58,918 nt of DNA from DATADD01 sp046262355 (GTDB lineage Bacteria; Actinomycetota; CADDZG01; WHSQ01). Each line of letters opens with the position of its first letter. Within the stretch, counting starts at the first letter, position 1. Below the pieces are notes generated by a model. That model was not told the origin of the DNA. It made no database searches and worked only from the letters and a program-made list of their open reading frames with translations. The DNA lies in assembly GCA_046262355.1 (NCBI GenBank), contig JBHEMX010000040.1, positions 1 to 58,918 on the forward strand. The letters run 5' to 3'. The position numbers and the translations under genes were made by a program. Positions 24,723-33,369 of the stretch are shown in pieces.

Positions 24723-25643
24723 TTGATCGGCAGGCTGCCCAACCTTCTCATCGCAGGTGCACCAAAGGCGGGCACGACCTCGCTTTTCGGGTATCTGGCG
24801 CAGCACCCGGACATATGCCCGGCCTCCGATAAGGAGATCCGGTACTTCAAGCCACTGCGAGACGAAGATGGCTCTCTTCCCAGCCTCGACACGTACACGA
24901 AGTACTTCGAGCACTGTCGGGGCGAGAGATACGCGATGGAGGCAACGCCGTCGTATTGCTACGGCGGGACGCGGATGCTCAAGGCGATACGTACCACCTT
25001 GGACGACCCTCGCGTCATCATCAGCCTCCGCAACCCCGTCGATCGCTTGTGGTCGGCGTATACGTTCCAGCGCACCAAAGGGCACCTGAAGGGTCTGTCT
25101 TCCTTTGAGGAGTATGTCTCGCTGTGTGACGAGAAGTACCGAGCAGGCGATCGTTTCACGCCGTATCTCGAAGGGCTCTCGATCGGGTTCTACGCGGACT
25201 ATCTTGGCGGGTGGTTCGATCTGTTTGAAGATGACGTGAGGGTCATCTTCACGGACGAGCTGTTCGCAGCTCCAGAACGGGTCATCCGGTCCTTGTGCGA
25301 GTGGCTGTCAATCGATGCCGAAGCAGCATCTTCGTTCGACTATGAAGCTCGAAACAAGACTGTGCACGCCAAAAGCTTGACGATAAGCAGAGTGGCGCAG
25401 TCGGTGAAGAAGAGAAGCAACAACGTCATGGCGGGTTCACCGGCCCTGCGCGACGGACTTCGGAAGGCCTACGTGCGCCTCAACACGGGAGAGCTTGCCG
25501 AGGAGCTCCGGCCACAAACCAGGCGACTGGTCGACGGCATTTACTCAGAGTCGAACCTTGCCCTCGCCGAGATGCTCAAAGCAAGAGGTTACGAACGCCT
25601 GCCCCAGTGGCTAGAGCGCAAGCTCGCTCCCGGCGGGGGCTAG
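24723..25643 (+). CDS. PAPS-dependent sulfotransferase
   Basis: A 306-residue protein. The 5'-phosphosulfate loop is PKAGTTSL (14-21) and the 3'-phosphate-binding segment is RNPVDRLWSAY (about 103-113). These are the two standard motifs of carbohydrate sulfotransferases. EIRYFKP (about 38-44) also fits the heparan sulfotransferase-like group. The enzyme would move sulfate from PAPS to a hydroxyl or amino group of a glycan. The TTG start at 24723 has AAAGGTGACGAG upstream. Together with the fusion protein at 29858 it implies a sulfated surface polysaccharide. No PAPS synthesis genes are in the window. Confidence 0.88.
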   Translation: MIGRLPNLLIAGAPKAGTTSLFGYLAQHPDICPASDKEIRYFKPLRDEDGSLPSLDTYTKYFEHCRGERYAMEATPSYCYGGTRMLKAIRTTLDDPRVIISLRNPVDRLWSAYTFQRTKGHLKGLSSFEEYVSLCDEKYRAGDRFTPYLEGLSIGFYADYLGGWFDLFEDDVRVIFTDELFAAPERVIRSLCEWLSIDAEAASSFDYEARNKTVHAKSLTISRVAQSVKKRSNNVMAGSPALRDGLRKAYVRLNTGELAEELRPQTRRLVDGIYSESNLALAEMLKARGYERLPQWLERKLAPGGG

Positions 25644-25944
25644 AGATTTGCCTCTTTCGACCCACCACACGATAGCCACTCGAGCGAGAGCCGACGGCCC
25701 GCGCGTGATGACAGGCTACGTTGGTTAGGCAACGCATCTGCTCAGGCGAAAACGGCGCCTGCTGGAACAGACCCTGCTGAGATCGGGGCTCACCCGCTGG
25801 AAGAGAAGCCCCGTCGAGCTCTTTCGCCCCACAACGAGCTTCCTCGGGGGCTCCTCGTGCCCGGCCCGGGCCTGGACGCCTGACTCACCTAGCGCTGAGA
25901 TACTGCGCGAAGGCCCTCGATGATCGGAATAAGGCAGGTAAACT
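25644..25944. other. Non-coding spacer before the O-antigen ligase-like gene
   Basis: About 300 bases with no supported gene. It probably contains the promoter for the 25945-27746 unit. No clear -10/-35 pair, terminator hairpin or repeat was identified. Confidence 0.4.
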
Positions 25945-27408
25945 ATGGTAGTCAGCGTCTCTTTGCCAAGGTGTCGGGTGGAGACGTCCCGGCGGATGAG
26001 GAAGGGGGTTCCTAACGGCTTGGCCACGATACCTGCGCCGACGCGCCTAAGACCCCATGTCGTTGTCTTCCCGCTGGTGGCAGCCGCCTTGGCGACCGCG
26101 GTCGCCATTCGTTTGAGCACCACTCTCTCGGCTGCGCTACTAGGCGCCGCAGTCGTTGGTGGCGTCGCTGCCCTGGCGATCAGGTCGAACCCGCAAGCCT
26201 GGCTGTTAGGTCTCGCCGCCACAAGGGCCACCTTCGAAGGTGCCCACGTCCTACCGGTCGTGAACGTTGCCGGCAACGGGCTCAGCCCGGGCGACCTCCT
26301 AACCATCGCCTTCCTCGCGGGAGCCTCCTGGTACTTGATGGACAAGCTGCGTTCGGGGTCCCGGTTCCTGCTCGCTCCCACGGTATTCTCCGGACTGCTG
26401 TTTATGGGCATCGCGGCCTTCAGCCTCGTCTACTCACCTCAGTGGGGGCTCGGAGCTCGCGATATCCTCAAGTTCGCCGGCGCGTACTGCGCCTTTCTCG
26501 TCGTCGTCGTCGACCGTCCCGATGTCCGGCAGCTTCGCCTGCTCCTCGGTGCCATTGTAGCCGGAGCCGCGATTCCAATCGCGTTCAGCTTCTATCAGCT
26601 AGCTACAGCAACAGCCGAAGTGAACGAATTCTACGGTTGGGCGCGCGTGCAATCGTTCTTCGATCACCCGAACACGTACGGCTTCTATCTCGTGGTGATC
26701 CTCGCGGCGGTGTGGGCATTGCACCAGGAGGTGTCGGGAAGGGAGCGGCTGCTTACCACCTGCGTCGCGCTCGCCGCCTTCGGCTCGCTTGCTTTCACAC
26801 TGAGCCGCAACAGCTATGCTGCGCTCGCGATCCTCGTTCTGGTCGTCGGATGGCGCCAGCGACGCGTACTGGTGGCGGCCGCGTTCGGGGTCGGCGCAGT
26901 CGTTCTGAGCTCTCCTCAGGTCGTCGCCAGGACTCTCCAGTTCTTCTCTCCGGTGGAGCAAAGCCAGCGGAACTCCTTGGTCTCGCGCCTGTCGATCTGG
27001 GAGCACGGCACGACGCTGTGGGAATCCAATCCTCTGCTGGGACTCGGTTGGGGCGCCACCAGCGTTTCGGTGGGCAAAAACTCTCATAACGACTACCTTC
27101 GCTCTCTGATAGAGGGCGGCGTGATCGGGTTGATCATCTACATCGCTTTGGTCGCAGCGCTCGTGCGCTTGGGGTGGCGCGCCTCTCGAGGACGCTCCGA
27201 TGGGCCCCGCGCGCTGCTCGGTCTGGCGATCGCGTACGCCGTCGTGAGCCTGGCAAGCAACACTCTCGGCAAGGGGGTTTTCCAGTTCCACTTCTGGCTC
27301 GTCGCCGGCATCTTGTACGTCTGGGGTCGCACGATTCCCCCGTCTGTGCCCCTCGAGACCGGGGGCGCCGGCCGGCCTCGGGCCCGAGCGGCGCCACAGG
27401 TGACCTGA
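25945..27408 (+). CDS. O-antigen ligase/polymerase family membrane protein
   Basis: A 487-residue polytopic membrane protein with about 11-12 helices. The Wzy_C/WaaL core is recognisable: FFDHPNTYGFYLV, FTLSRNSYAALAIL, the periplasmic loop SRLSIWEHGTTLWESNPLLGLGWGATS, then NSHNDYLRSLIEGGVIGLI. The conserved His-Asn-Asp segment and GLGWG are typical. The protein should polymerise or ligate undecaprenyl-linked glycans outside the membrane. ATG 25945 is the first start; ATG 25996 (MRKGVPNG) is also possible. The stop overlaps the next ATG as TGATG (27406-27410). Confidence 0.85.
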   Translation: MVVSVSLPRCRVETSRRMRKGVPNGLATIPAPTRLRPHVVVFPLVAAALATAVAIRLSTTLSAALLGAAVVGGVAALAIRSNPQAWLLGLAATRATFEGAHVLPVVNVAGNGLSPGDLLTIAFLAGASWYLMDKLRSGSRFLLAPTVFSGLLFMGIAAFSLVYSPQWGLGARDILKFAGAYCAFLVVVVDRPDVRQLRLLLGAIVAGAAIPIAFSFYQLATATAEVNEFYGWARVQSFFDHPNTYGFYLVVILAAVWALHQEVSGRERLLTTCVALAAFGSLAFTLSRNSYAALAILVLVVGWRQRRVLVAAAFGVGAVVLSSPQVVARTLQFFSPVEQSQRNSLVSRLSIWEHGTTLWESNPLLGLGWGATSVSVGKNSHNDYLRSLIEGGVIGLIIYIALVAALVRLGWRASRGRSDGPRALLGLAIAYAVVSLASNTLGKGVFQFHFWLVAGILYVWGRTIPPSVPLETGGAGRPRARAAPQVT

Positions 27409-27746
27409 TGGACGACCAGCAGATGGGCCAGCAGCTCGCAAAGCCGCTCTACGCCAAGGCGCTCGAGCTGGCGCGTGACCGGGCGGCCGAATGGAGGGCG
27501 TCGGAGCGAGAGGCGGGCGATGAGCTCGCCCTGATAGCGGGGATCCCCCAGGTGGAGGGGACGGAGGCATTGCGTGCCGCCCGAGATCAGCTCGCCGATG
27601 ACTTGGTCGGCGAGCTGGAGGGCAATGCCGAGGCACTCCTCGCCCATCGCTTGGTTCAGCTTGCCCTCGCGCCCCGGCACTCACATAGGCGCCGGCGCGA
27701 CGACGGAGCCGACCCCGGGCCACCCACTCGAGCCCCTGGTGTCTAG
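27408..27746 (+). CDS. Small helical protein coupled to the O-antigen ligase-like gene
   Basis: A 112-residue protein I do not recognise. Its ATG overlaps the ligase stop (TGATG), so it is almost certainly co-translated. Residues 1-90 are strongly helical and charged (QLAKPLYAKALELARDRAAE, then ALRAARDQLADDLVGELEGN). The last 20 residues are basic and proline rich. It has no membrane helix or signal, so it should be cytoplasmic. It may regulate or stabilise the polymerase, which is inference from coupling only. Confidence 0.5.
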   Translation: MDDQQMGQQLAKPLYAKALELARDRAAEWRASEREAGDELALIAGIPQVEGTEALRAARDQLADDLVGELEGNAEALLAHRLVQLALAPRHSHRRRRDDGADPGPPTRAPGV

Positions 27747-27783
27747 AACGACGCCTTGGGAGCGTTTACAATAACTTCCTGGG

Positions 27784-28599
27784 GTGGATGAATTAGCGTA
27801 CGAGCTAATGGGGGTGTGGGCGATCACCGGTTCAGGCGGGAACAGAAGCGATCTCGATGTCGCTTCAGACGGCCCCGCCACGCTACAGGCGGCGGCGCGT
27901 CCCCACCCCGGCTCTGCGGATCTAAGCGGTAAAGAGCGTCCGGAAATGGCGCTCGCATGGACGGCGCACGAGCTCTGCGCCCCCATCGTCGCGGCCAGAG
28001 CCGCCGTGGCCTCCGCGTTGCAAGAAGGATGCGCCGGCGACTCGGCTCGCGACCTGCTGGGGCGCGCGGAGCGAGAGCTCGGTCGAGCCGTCGAGCTTGT
28101 CGAGTCGCTCCTGCGTTGGGCGGCAAGTACGGCCCCGTTGAAGCTCGCTCCGATCGATCTGACTCGTGTCGTCGCCGAAGCAGTGCGTTCCTCCGCCACC
28201 GAAGAGCGCACTGTGACCGTCTCCCTCCATGCGCCCGCACCGGTGACCGTGACGGGCGACGGGACTCATCTCCGCAGCGCGGTGTCGAACCTGATCCGCA
28301 ACGCCGTCTCTTATTCACCGCAGGGAAGCGAGATCTCCGTAGCCGTCAACGAAGAGGGCGGTCGCGCCACCGTGACCGTAGAGGATGAGGGACCGGGGGT
28401 GCAGGAAGCTGATCGGGACACCCTGTTCGATCCGTTCTCTCGTGGGGGTACAGGAGCGACAACGCGCGCCGGACAAGGGCTCGGCCTCTACATCGCGCGC
28501 CGGATAACCGAAGCACATGACGGCCTTCTCTGGATGGAGCCCAAGGAACACGGCGTCGCCTTCAAGATGCAGCTATCTGCAGAGGGAGGCCGTTGTTGA
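27784..28599 (+). CDS. Soluble sensor histidine kinase
   Basis: A 271-residue kinase. The H-box is AWTAHELCAPIVAARAAV (H62), followed by the N-box NLIRNAVSYSP, G1 EDEGPGV, F-box LFDPFSRG and G2 GQGLGLYIARR. No transmembrane helix or recognisable sensor domain precedes the H-box, so the input is cytoplasmic or comes through a partner. The GTG start at 27784 lacks a strong ribosome-binding site. It overlaps the response regulator at 28593. A HisKA-type kinase with a LuxR-type regulator is an uncommon pairing. Confidence 0.85.
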   Translation: MDELAYELMGVWAITGSGGNRSDLDVASDGPATLQAAARPHPGSADLSGKERPEMALAWTAHELCAPIVAARAAVASALQEGCAGDSARDLLGRAERELGRAVELVESLLRWAASTAPLKLAPIDLTRVVAEAVRSSATEERTVTVSLHAPAPVTVTGDGTHLRSAVSNLIRNAVSYSPQGSEISVAVNEEGGRATVTVEDEGPGVQEADRDTLFDPFSRGGTGATTRAGQGLGLYIARRITEAHDGLLWMEPKEHGVAFKMQLSAEGGRC

Positions 28600-29261
28600 C
28601 CCGAGTGCTGATCGTCGACGATCACCGGCTCTTCGCAGATGCAGTTCGCCACAGCCTCGAGAGCAACGGCATTAGTGCCGTGGATGTGGCGGCCACAGCA
28701 GCCGACGCTTTGGTGGGCGCGCGCGAAATGAGACCGGACCTCGTTCTCGTCGACCTCGCTCTTCCAGACGCGCGCGGCGTCGAGCTGGGTAAGAAGATGT
28801 TGGAGGAGCTGCCGGACGTCAAGCTGCTCGCGCTCACTGCTCTTCAGGGGCCCGAGATGGTAACCGAGGTGATGCGCGCCGGCTTCCATGGCTACGTCAC
28901 CAAGAGCACACCGCTGGCGGAACTGCTACCGATCATGCGAGCGGTGCTGGGCGGCCAGGTCGTGCTTCCTCATCGCTTGGCGCACGCGTCGGTGCTCCGG
29001 CGCCCGGTTCGCCGCACGCCCGCCGAGCTGCTCGCCGGTCAGCTGACCGCGAGGGAGCTCGGCGTGCTCGAGCTGCTCGTCCAGGGCGTCTCGGGGGCCG
29101 AAATCGCCGTCCGGTTGTCCATCAGCCCCAACACGGTTCGCACGCACGTTCAGAGCATCTTGACTAAGCTGGGGGTGCATTCCCGACTCGAGGCGGTTGC
29201 CTTCGCCGTGAAACACAAAGTCGTCGACCCAGCTGGGGACGGAGAGGCCGCGGCCGGCTGA
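28593..29261 (+). CDS. LuxR/NarL-family response regulator
   Basis: A 222-residue protein. The receiver domain has the acidic pair D9-D10 and phospho-acceptor D54 (VLVDLALPDARG). The C-terminal LuxR helix-turn-helix reads LTARELGVLELLVQGVSGAEIA, then SPNTVRTHVQSILTKLGVHSR. Translation probably starts at TTG 28593 or TTG 28596 inside the end of the kinase gene. Targets are unknown; the adjacent polysaccharide and VanZ-like genes are candidates by position. Confidence 0.88.
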   Translation: MLTRVLIVDDHRLFADAVRHSLESNGISAVDVAATAADALVGAREMRPDLVLVDLALPDARGVELGKKMLEELPDVKLLALTALQGPEMVTEVMRAGFHGYVTKSTPLAELLPIMRAVLGGQVVLPHRLAHASVLRRPVRRTPAELLAGQLTARELGVLELLVQGVSGAEIAVRLSISPNTVRTHVQSILTKLGVHSRLEAVAFAVKHKVVDPAGDGEAAAG

Positions 29262-29284
29262 GGCTTTTTCTCCTCTAGGAGCTC

Positions 29285-29773
29285 TTGTTGGTCGGATTTG
29301 GTCTACATGAGGCAGCCGTCTTCGGGCTGGTTGCCCTGTTCGTGTACAGCCTCCACCTCGAGTCGAGGGACAGCCTTTCCGACGGCATGCTGTGGATGCT
29401 TGCGTGGGTGCTTTGTGCCGCGGACATCATCCTCTCATTGCTGCCGGCGGGCGAAGCCAACGACGCACTGCGCCTATACGACAAGCTCGTGCACTTCGTG
29501 GCCTACGCCGCCCTCGTGGTCGTGTTCCTCTTCGCCGCGGTGTGGCGACCGCGTCGTGGCGCCGGGCGCTGGCGTGGTGCGTCCGCAACGATCGTCCTCG
29601 CGGTGGTCATGCTCGGCATCGTGGTGGAGATAATCCAGGGCCTCGTCGGCCGCGATGCTCAACTCCTCGATGTCGTGGCGAACTCCATCGGGGCGATCCT
29701 CGGCTTGATGCTGTGGAGGGTCGGGATCGGGAGGAGCAGCAAGGGGAGGGATCCATCGAGCGCCCGCGTCTGA
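29285..29773 (+). CDS. VanZ-like family membrane protein
   Basis: A 162-residue protein with four predicted transmembrane helices. The VanZ-like signature appears as YDKLVHFVAYAALVVVFLF, then EIIQGLVGRDAQLLDVVANSIGAILG. The family is common in polysaccharide and cell-envelope loci; its molecular role is unclear. TTG 29285 is the likely start, immediately after the two-component pair, so it may be in the same transcript. It converges on the GT2-sulfotransferase gene. Confidence 0.82.
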   Translation: MLVGFGLHEAAVFGLVALFVYSLHLESRDSLSDGMLWMLAWVLCAADIILSLLPAGEANDALRLYDKLVHFVAYAALVVVFLFAAVWRPRRGAGRWRGASATIVLAVVMLGIVVEIIQGLVGRDAQLLDVVANSIGAILGLMLWRVGIGRSSKGRDPSSARV

Positions 29774-29857
29774 CGAGCCGAAGTTGAGGCAACTCCCGGC
29801 TCGCGCAAAGTGCAGTGCGGGGCCTCAGTCTTCAAGCCGCCACGCTGCTTCGTTTGG

Positions 29858-31774
29858 CTACTCCGATGGGGTCCCGGTCGGACGGACGGCGTACCCGTAC
29901 GAACGCAGCAGAGGCAAGGAGACCACCGTGCTGGTGATGCGATCCAGCGCCTTTTGATCGAAGAGCCACTGCCTATCATCTCGGATGGCGACCTCTCCTC
30001 TCTGGAACCGGCTCGGATTCCCGGAGACTGTGTGATTAATCCCGAGGCTCACGGATCGCGATCCGTTCAGAGGAAGTGACGTTACCTCTTCGCCGACGAA
30101 CCCCACCATCTCGCTCAGCACCTTCTTCGGGTCGCGGACGAAGTCCTCGTAGCGAACGAACAGCGAGTGGTCGTCTCCGACCTTGGCTCGCACTGCCTGG
30201 GAGGCGAAGTTCCTGTACAGCCATCTCGTGGTCGTGTGTACGGGACCCTTTCGAGAAAGAGAGCGGGGAGCGTTGGCCTCCGGCTGCCGCCTCAGACGGC
30301 GCCACGAGAAAGCAACTGCCCGAGGGTCCCGCACAAGATGGACGAAGTAAGCGTCCAGCTCGGGACAGAGGCGAAGCACGCCCGCATCCGACGGCCGCTT
30401 GGAAGAGTCGACGATCACTCGGGCACCGGTGATGTCGGCGATACTCTGATAGAGCCGCGCCACCAGAGACGTGTAGCTTTGCAGGGAGTGGGAGCCGGTT
30501 ACGCGCCCAGGCCTCTTACGCAACAACCCCCAGGTGTGATAGATCCTTACGGCCGCACGCTGCCAGCGGACCACCTGGCGGCCGTCGATGCGCTCGTTCC
30601 AGTCATCCCCGTACGCTTGACGCAACGTCGACGACCACACCTCACAGTCCAGGACCCGAGCCCCGCACCCACATTGCCGATGCTCCATCATCCCGTGCTT
30701 CCACAGAAGCCGCAGATCTCCACAGGAGAAGAAACCATCGATCTGCCCGAGAACGTTGTCTAGCAATGTGCTGCCGGTTCTGGTCATCCCCATGATGAAC
30801 AAGACCTTGGACCGTTGCGAAGAATCTTGTTGGGCCGGCATACCTTGGGGCGCATGGTGTCGGTGCCGACGTGGGACCGCGAGCCTTACGACTTCACTCA
30901 GCCCTTCCAAAGCGCCCAGAAAGTATCCGGGCTCTTCCCTCGCCAGCGTCTTGCCAAGCTGAAAGACAAGTCGACCCAGCAAGGCCCATGAAAACGCAAC
31001 GCGCTGAAGCAGCGTCCCGTCTAGATTCTTCAAGAAGATGCGATGGTTGTTGACGATGTGCATGCGGGATTTCTCTCGGATGCTGATGCGAGCACCAGGC
31101 GACTTGAGATGCCGAAACCTGGCTCGGGGAGAGATCAGCAGCCTGTACTTCTTGCTGACCCGGTAGGAGAAGTCCACGTCCTCCTTGAGCGCGTAGCCCT
31201 CGAGAAACTCGTCGAAGGAAAACTCATCGAAGACGCGACTGCGAAACCCCAATCCGCACAATCGCAGCGCCTGTGCCTCTCGTGCATCAGTTGGAGAGAT
31301 CGGCGTCGTGTAGAAGCCCGACGGGAGCACGCGTCCCCGTCGGTTCTTCGTGTGGCGAGAGAGCAGGAACAGCGTCTTGAAAACACGTACGGGCAGATTG
31401 CTGTAAGTGTCGTTCTCGACGGTGCCCTGGACGCCCCCCACCTGCTCGCCTCCCCTGTCGAAGGTGGCCAGCATCTCCTCGTGGAACCGACCGTCCAGCA
31501 CGACGTCGTCGTCGACGACGAAAACGGGATCGCCGCGGCAGACCCTGGCGCCCATGTTGAGCTGACGGGTCCTGCCCGGCGCCGTCAGCTCGTAGACGAG
31601 CTCGATGCCCGACGACTCGAACATCTCGTCGAGCCAGTCCTTCGAGCTCTGGTCGCCTCCGTCTATGACGACGATCTCAAGCGGCAAGATGGATTGCATC
31701 ATGATGCTTTCGATGCATCGCCTCAGGTCACTCGGGCGGTTGCGCGTACAGACCAAAAACGAAGAACCAGTCAT
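29858..31774 (-). CDS. GT2 glycosyltransferase fused to a sulfotransferase
   Basis: A 638-residue, two-domain protein. Residues 1-300 are a GT2 enzyme: SSFLVCTRNRP at 4-14, metal-binding DDD at 88-90, and acceptor region KEDVDFSYR at about 197-205. After a short hydrophilic linker (about 301-322), residues 323-638 are a PAPS-dependent sulfotransferase. It has TRTGSTLL (331-338), a cysteine block C368-G-C370-G with C377, DSSKRPSD (457-464) and LVRDPRAVAFSW (480-491). No start or stop interrupts the joint, so the fusion is real in this sequence. The ATG at 31774 overlaps the flippase stop as TGATG. It may glycosylate and then sulfate the same acceptor. The GT2 half is a close paralog of the protein at 52769. 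Confidence 0.9.
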   Translation of the reverse strand: MTGSSFLVCTRNRPSDLRRCIESIMMQSILPLEIVVIDGGDQSSKDWLDEMFESSGIELVYELTAPGRTRQLNMGARVCRGDPVFVVDDDVVLDGRFHEEMLATFDRGGEQVGGVQGTVENDTYSNLPVRVFKTLFLLSRHTKNRRGRVLPSGFYTTPISPTDAREAQALRLCGLGFRSRVFDEFSFDEFLEGYALKEDVDFSYRVSKKYRLLISPRARFRHLKSPGARISIREKSRMHIVNNHRIFLKNLDGTLLQRVAFSWALLGRLVFQLGKTLAREEPGYFLGALEGLSEVVRLAVPRRHRHHAPQGMPAQQDSSQRSKVLFIMGMTRTGSTLLDNVLGQIDGFFSCGDLRLLWKHGMMEHRQCGCGARVLDCEVWSSTLRQAYGDDWNERIDGRQVVRWQRAAVRIYHTWGLLRKRPGRVTGSHSLQSYTSLVARLYQSIADITGARVIVDSSKRPSDAGVLRLCPELDAYFVHLVRDPRAVAFSWRRLRRQPEANAPRSLSRKGPVHTTTRWLYRNFASQAVRAKVGDDHSLFVRYEDFVRDPKKVLSEMVGFVGEEVTSLPLNGSRSVSLGINHTVSGNPSRFQRGEVAIRDDRQWLFDQKALDRITSTVVSLPLLRSYGYAVRPTGTPSE

Positions 31775-33369
31775 CACGTCCTCCCCGGCCGCAGCCGACG
31801 CCACATCGTGTCGAGAACCAAGCGGTCGTCGGCTCCGATCCCTAGTTTCCCCAGGCACAGGAAGTAGACTGCAACGATAAGTACTCCACCCAAGAGAAGG
31901 GAGGATGGGCCGTCGAGGAGCGTAGCGGCCGTCCATCCCCCTGCGGCAGCCACGGCGCCGGCCGCCACACCCTTGAGCACGCCGGCGTCGAAGGGCCACA
32001 TGCTCAACGTGCGCCTGACCGCGAGCACCCGGATCGTGTTAACCAGGATGATTGAAGTGCCCCACGCGGCGGCCGCGCCGACGATCCCGTAGCGGGGGAT
32101 GAGCCACACGTTCAATCCCAGGTTCAGGACGAGAGCGAAGGTGTTGCTGGCCATCAGAAGAGCGGGGCGCCCGGACATGACGAGCATGTAGCCACAGGGC
32201 CCCGACGCCGCGTTGACCGTCTGCCCGATCGCAAGAAGCATGGTGACTCCTGCCCCCGTGGCGAAACCCGGGCCGAAGAAGCCGAGCAGCTCTCGTGGAA
32301 AGACGATCAGCACGAGGAGAGACGGCACCGCAAGCCGGAATATCCAGCTGGTTATCAACGCGTAGGTCCGCTGGAGGCTCTCGTAACGGCCTTTGCGGTA
32401 GAGATCGGCCACTAGGGGCGCGAAGGCCAAGGCGACGGGATTGATGAAGGTGGTGGCAAGCACCGTCAGACGAGTCGCCACCTGATACATGCCCACCTCC
32501 ACCGGAGACCTATAGAGCCCGAGAAGGATCGTGTCGGCCCACAGAAGACCGTTGCTCGCAATCGCCGAGCCCCAGCTCAGGGAAGAGAACGTCAACAGCT
32601 CTCTCGTGCTGTAGCGAGCCCGGACCGTCTGTGGCCCCATCAGCCCCCTGAGCGCAAGGGCCGACAACACGGAGGACGCGACGTTCGTAACTAGGAGCGC
32701 CACCATCGCGCCGCGGACTCCCCAACCCGCCCACACGAGTCCAACCGTGAGAACGATCCTCATCGACGGCTCGAAGAAGAGGTTGATGCGAGCGTAAGGG
32801 CGCATCGTCTTGAAACCTCGCGTGGCGGCCAACGCCGCGTCGGTGAAGACGGTGGCCGGAAGTGACAGAGCGACGAGGCGAAGAAGCGCCGCCATGTGGG
32901 GATCCTCGAACGCGCTTGCGGCGAGCCACGGGCTCAGCGCGTAGAGCACCCCTCCGAGAGCAGCGGCGGCTCCGGCCGAGAGCAGCAGCCCCAAGCGGAC
33001 CGTCCCCCGCAGCCGCGCGGCATCCCCGTCCGCTCGATGCAGGGCGACGAATCGCGTCAGCGATTGAGTGAAGCCACCCGCCGCCACGATGCCGAGGAGC
33101 GCGAGGAACGCGTAAGCCTGGAAGTAGAGCCCCGCCTGCCCGCGCCCGAGAAGACGCGCAAGCACCAGGGTGATTCCGAGCTTGAGGATCTGATTGAAGG
33201 TCGCGCCCGCGAGGTTGACCCCTCCCCCGCGCGCTATGCGGAGCACCTCTCGGCGGTGAACTTCACTTCCCATATCTTCATTTCCCGCGTCCGCCGCGCG
33301 CATCCGTTGGACCGGCTCGGCGTCAGACGGCAGCACCTCTGCACCGGAGCCTTTCGTCCCCTTAGCCAT
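31774..33369 (-). CDS. Wzx-type polysaccharide flippase
   Basis: A 531-residue member of the MOP/MVF superfamily with about 14 transmembrane helices. The first helix segment is RIARGGGVNLAGATFNQILK, and LPATVFTDAALAATRGFKTM and GPCGYMLVMSGRPALLM are shared with the second flippase at 53716. It should flip lipid-linked repeats across the membrane. The N-terminal 45 residues are polar; an internal start is possible. It overlaps the GT4 gene upstream by 8 bases and the GT2-sulfotransferase downstream by TGATG, so all three are in one operon. Confidence 0.88.
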   Translation of the reverse strand: MAKGTKGSGAEVLPSDAEPVQRMRAADAGNEDMGSEVHRREVLRIARGGGVNLAGATFNQILKLGITLVLARLLGRGQAGLYFQAYAFLALLGIVAAGGFTQSLTRFVALHRADGDAARLRGTVRLGLLLSAGAAAALGGVLYALSPWLAASAFEDPHMAALLRLVALSLPATVFTDAALAATRGFKTMRPYARINLFFEPSMRIVLTVGLVWAGWGVRGAMVALLVTNVASSVLSALALRGLMGPQTVRARYSTRELLTFSSLSWGSAIASNGLLWADTILLGLYRSPVEVGMYQVATRLTVLATTFINPVALAFAPLVADLYRKGRYESLQRTYALITSWIFRLAVPSLLVLIVFPRELLGFFGPGFATGAGVTMLLAIGQTVNAASGPCGYMLVMSGRPALLMASNTFALVLNLGLNVWLIPRYGIVGAAAAWGTSIILVNTIRVLAVRRTLSMWPFDAGVLKGVAAGAVAAAGGWTAATLLDGPSSLLLGGVLIVAVYFLCLGKLGIGADDRLVLDTMWRRLRPGRT

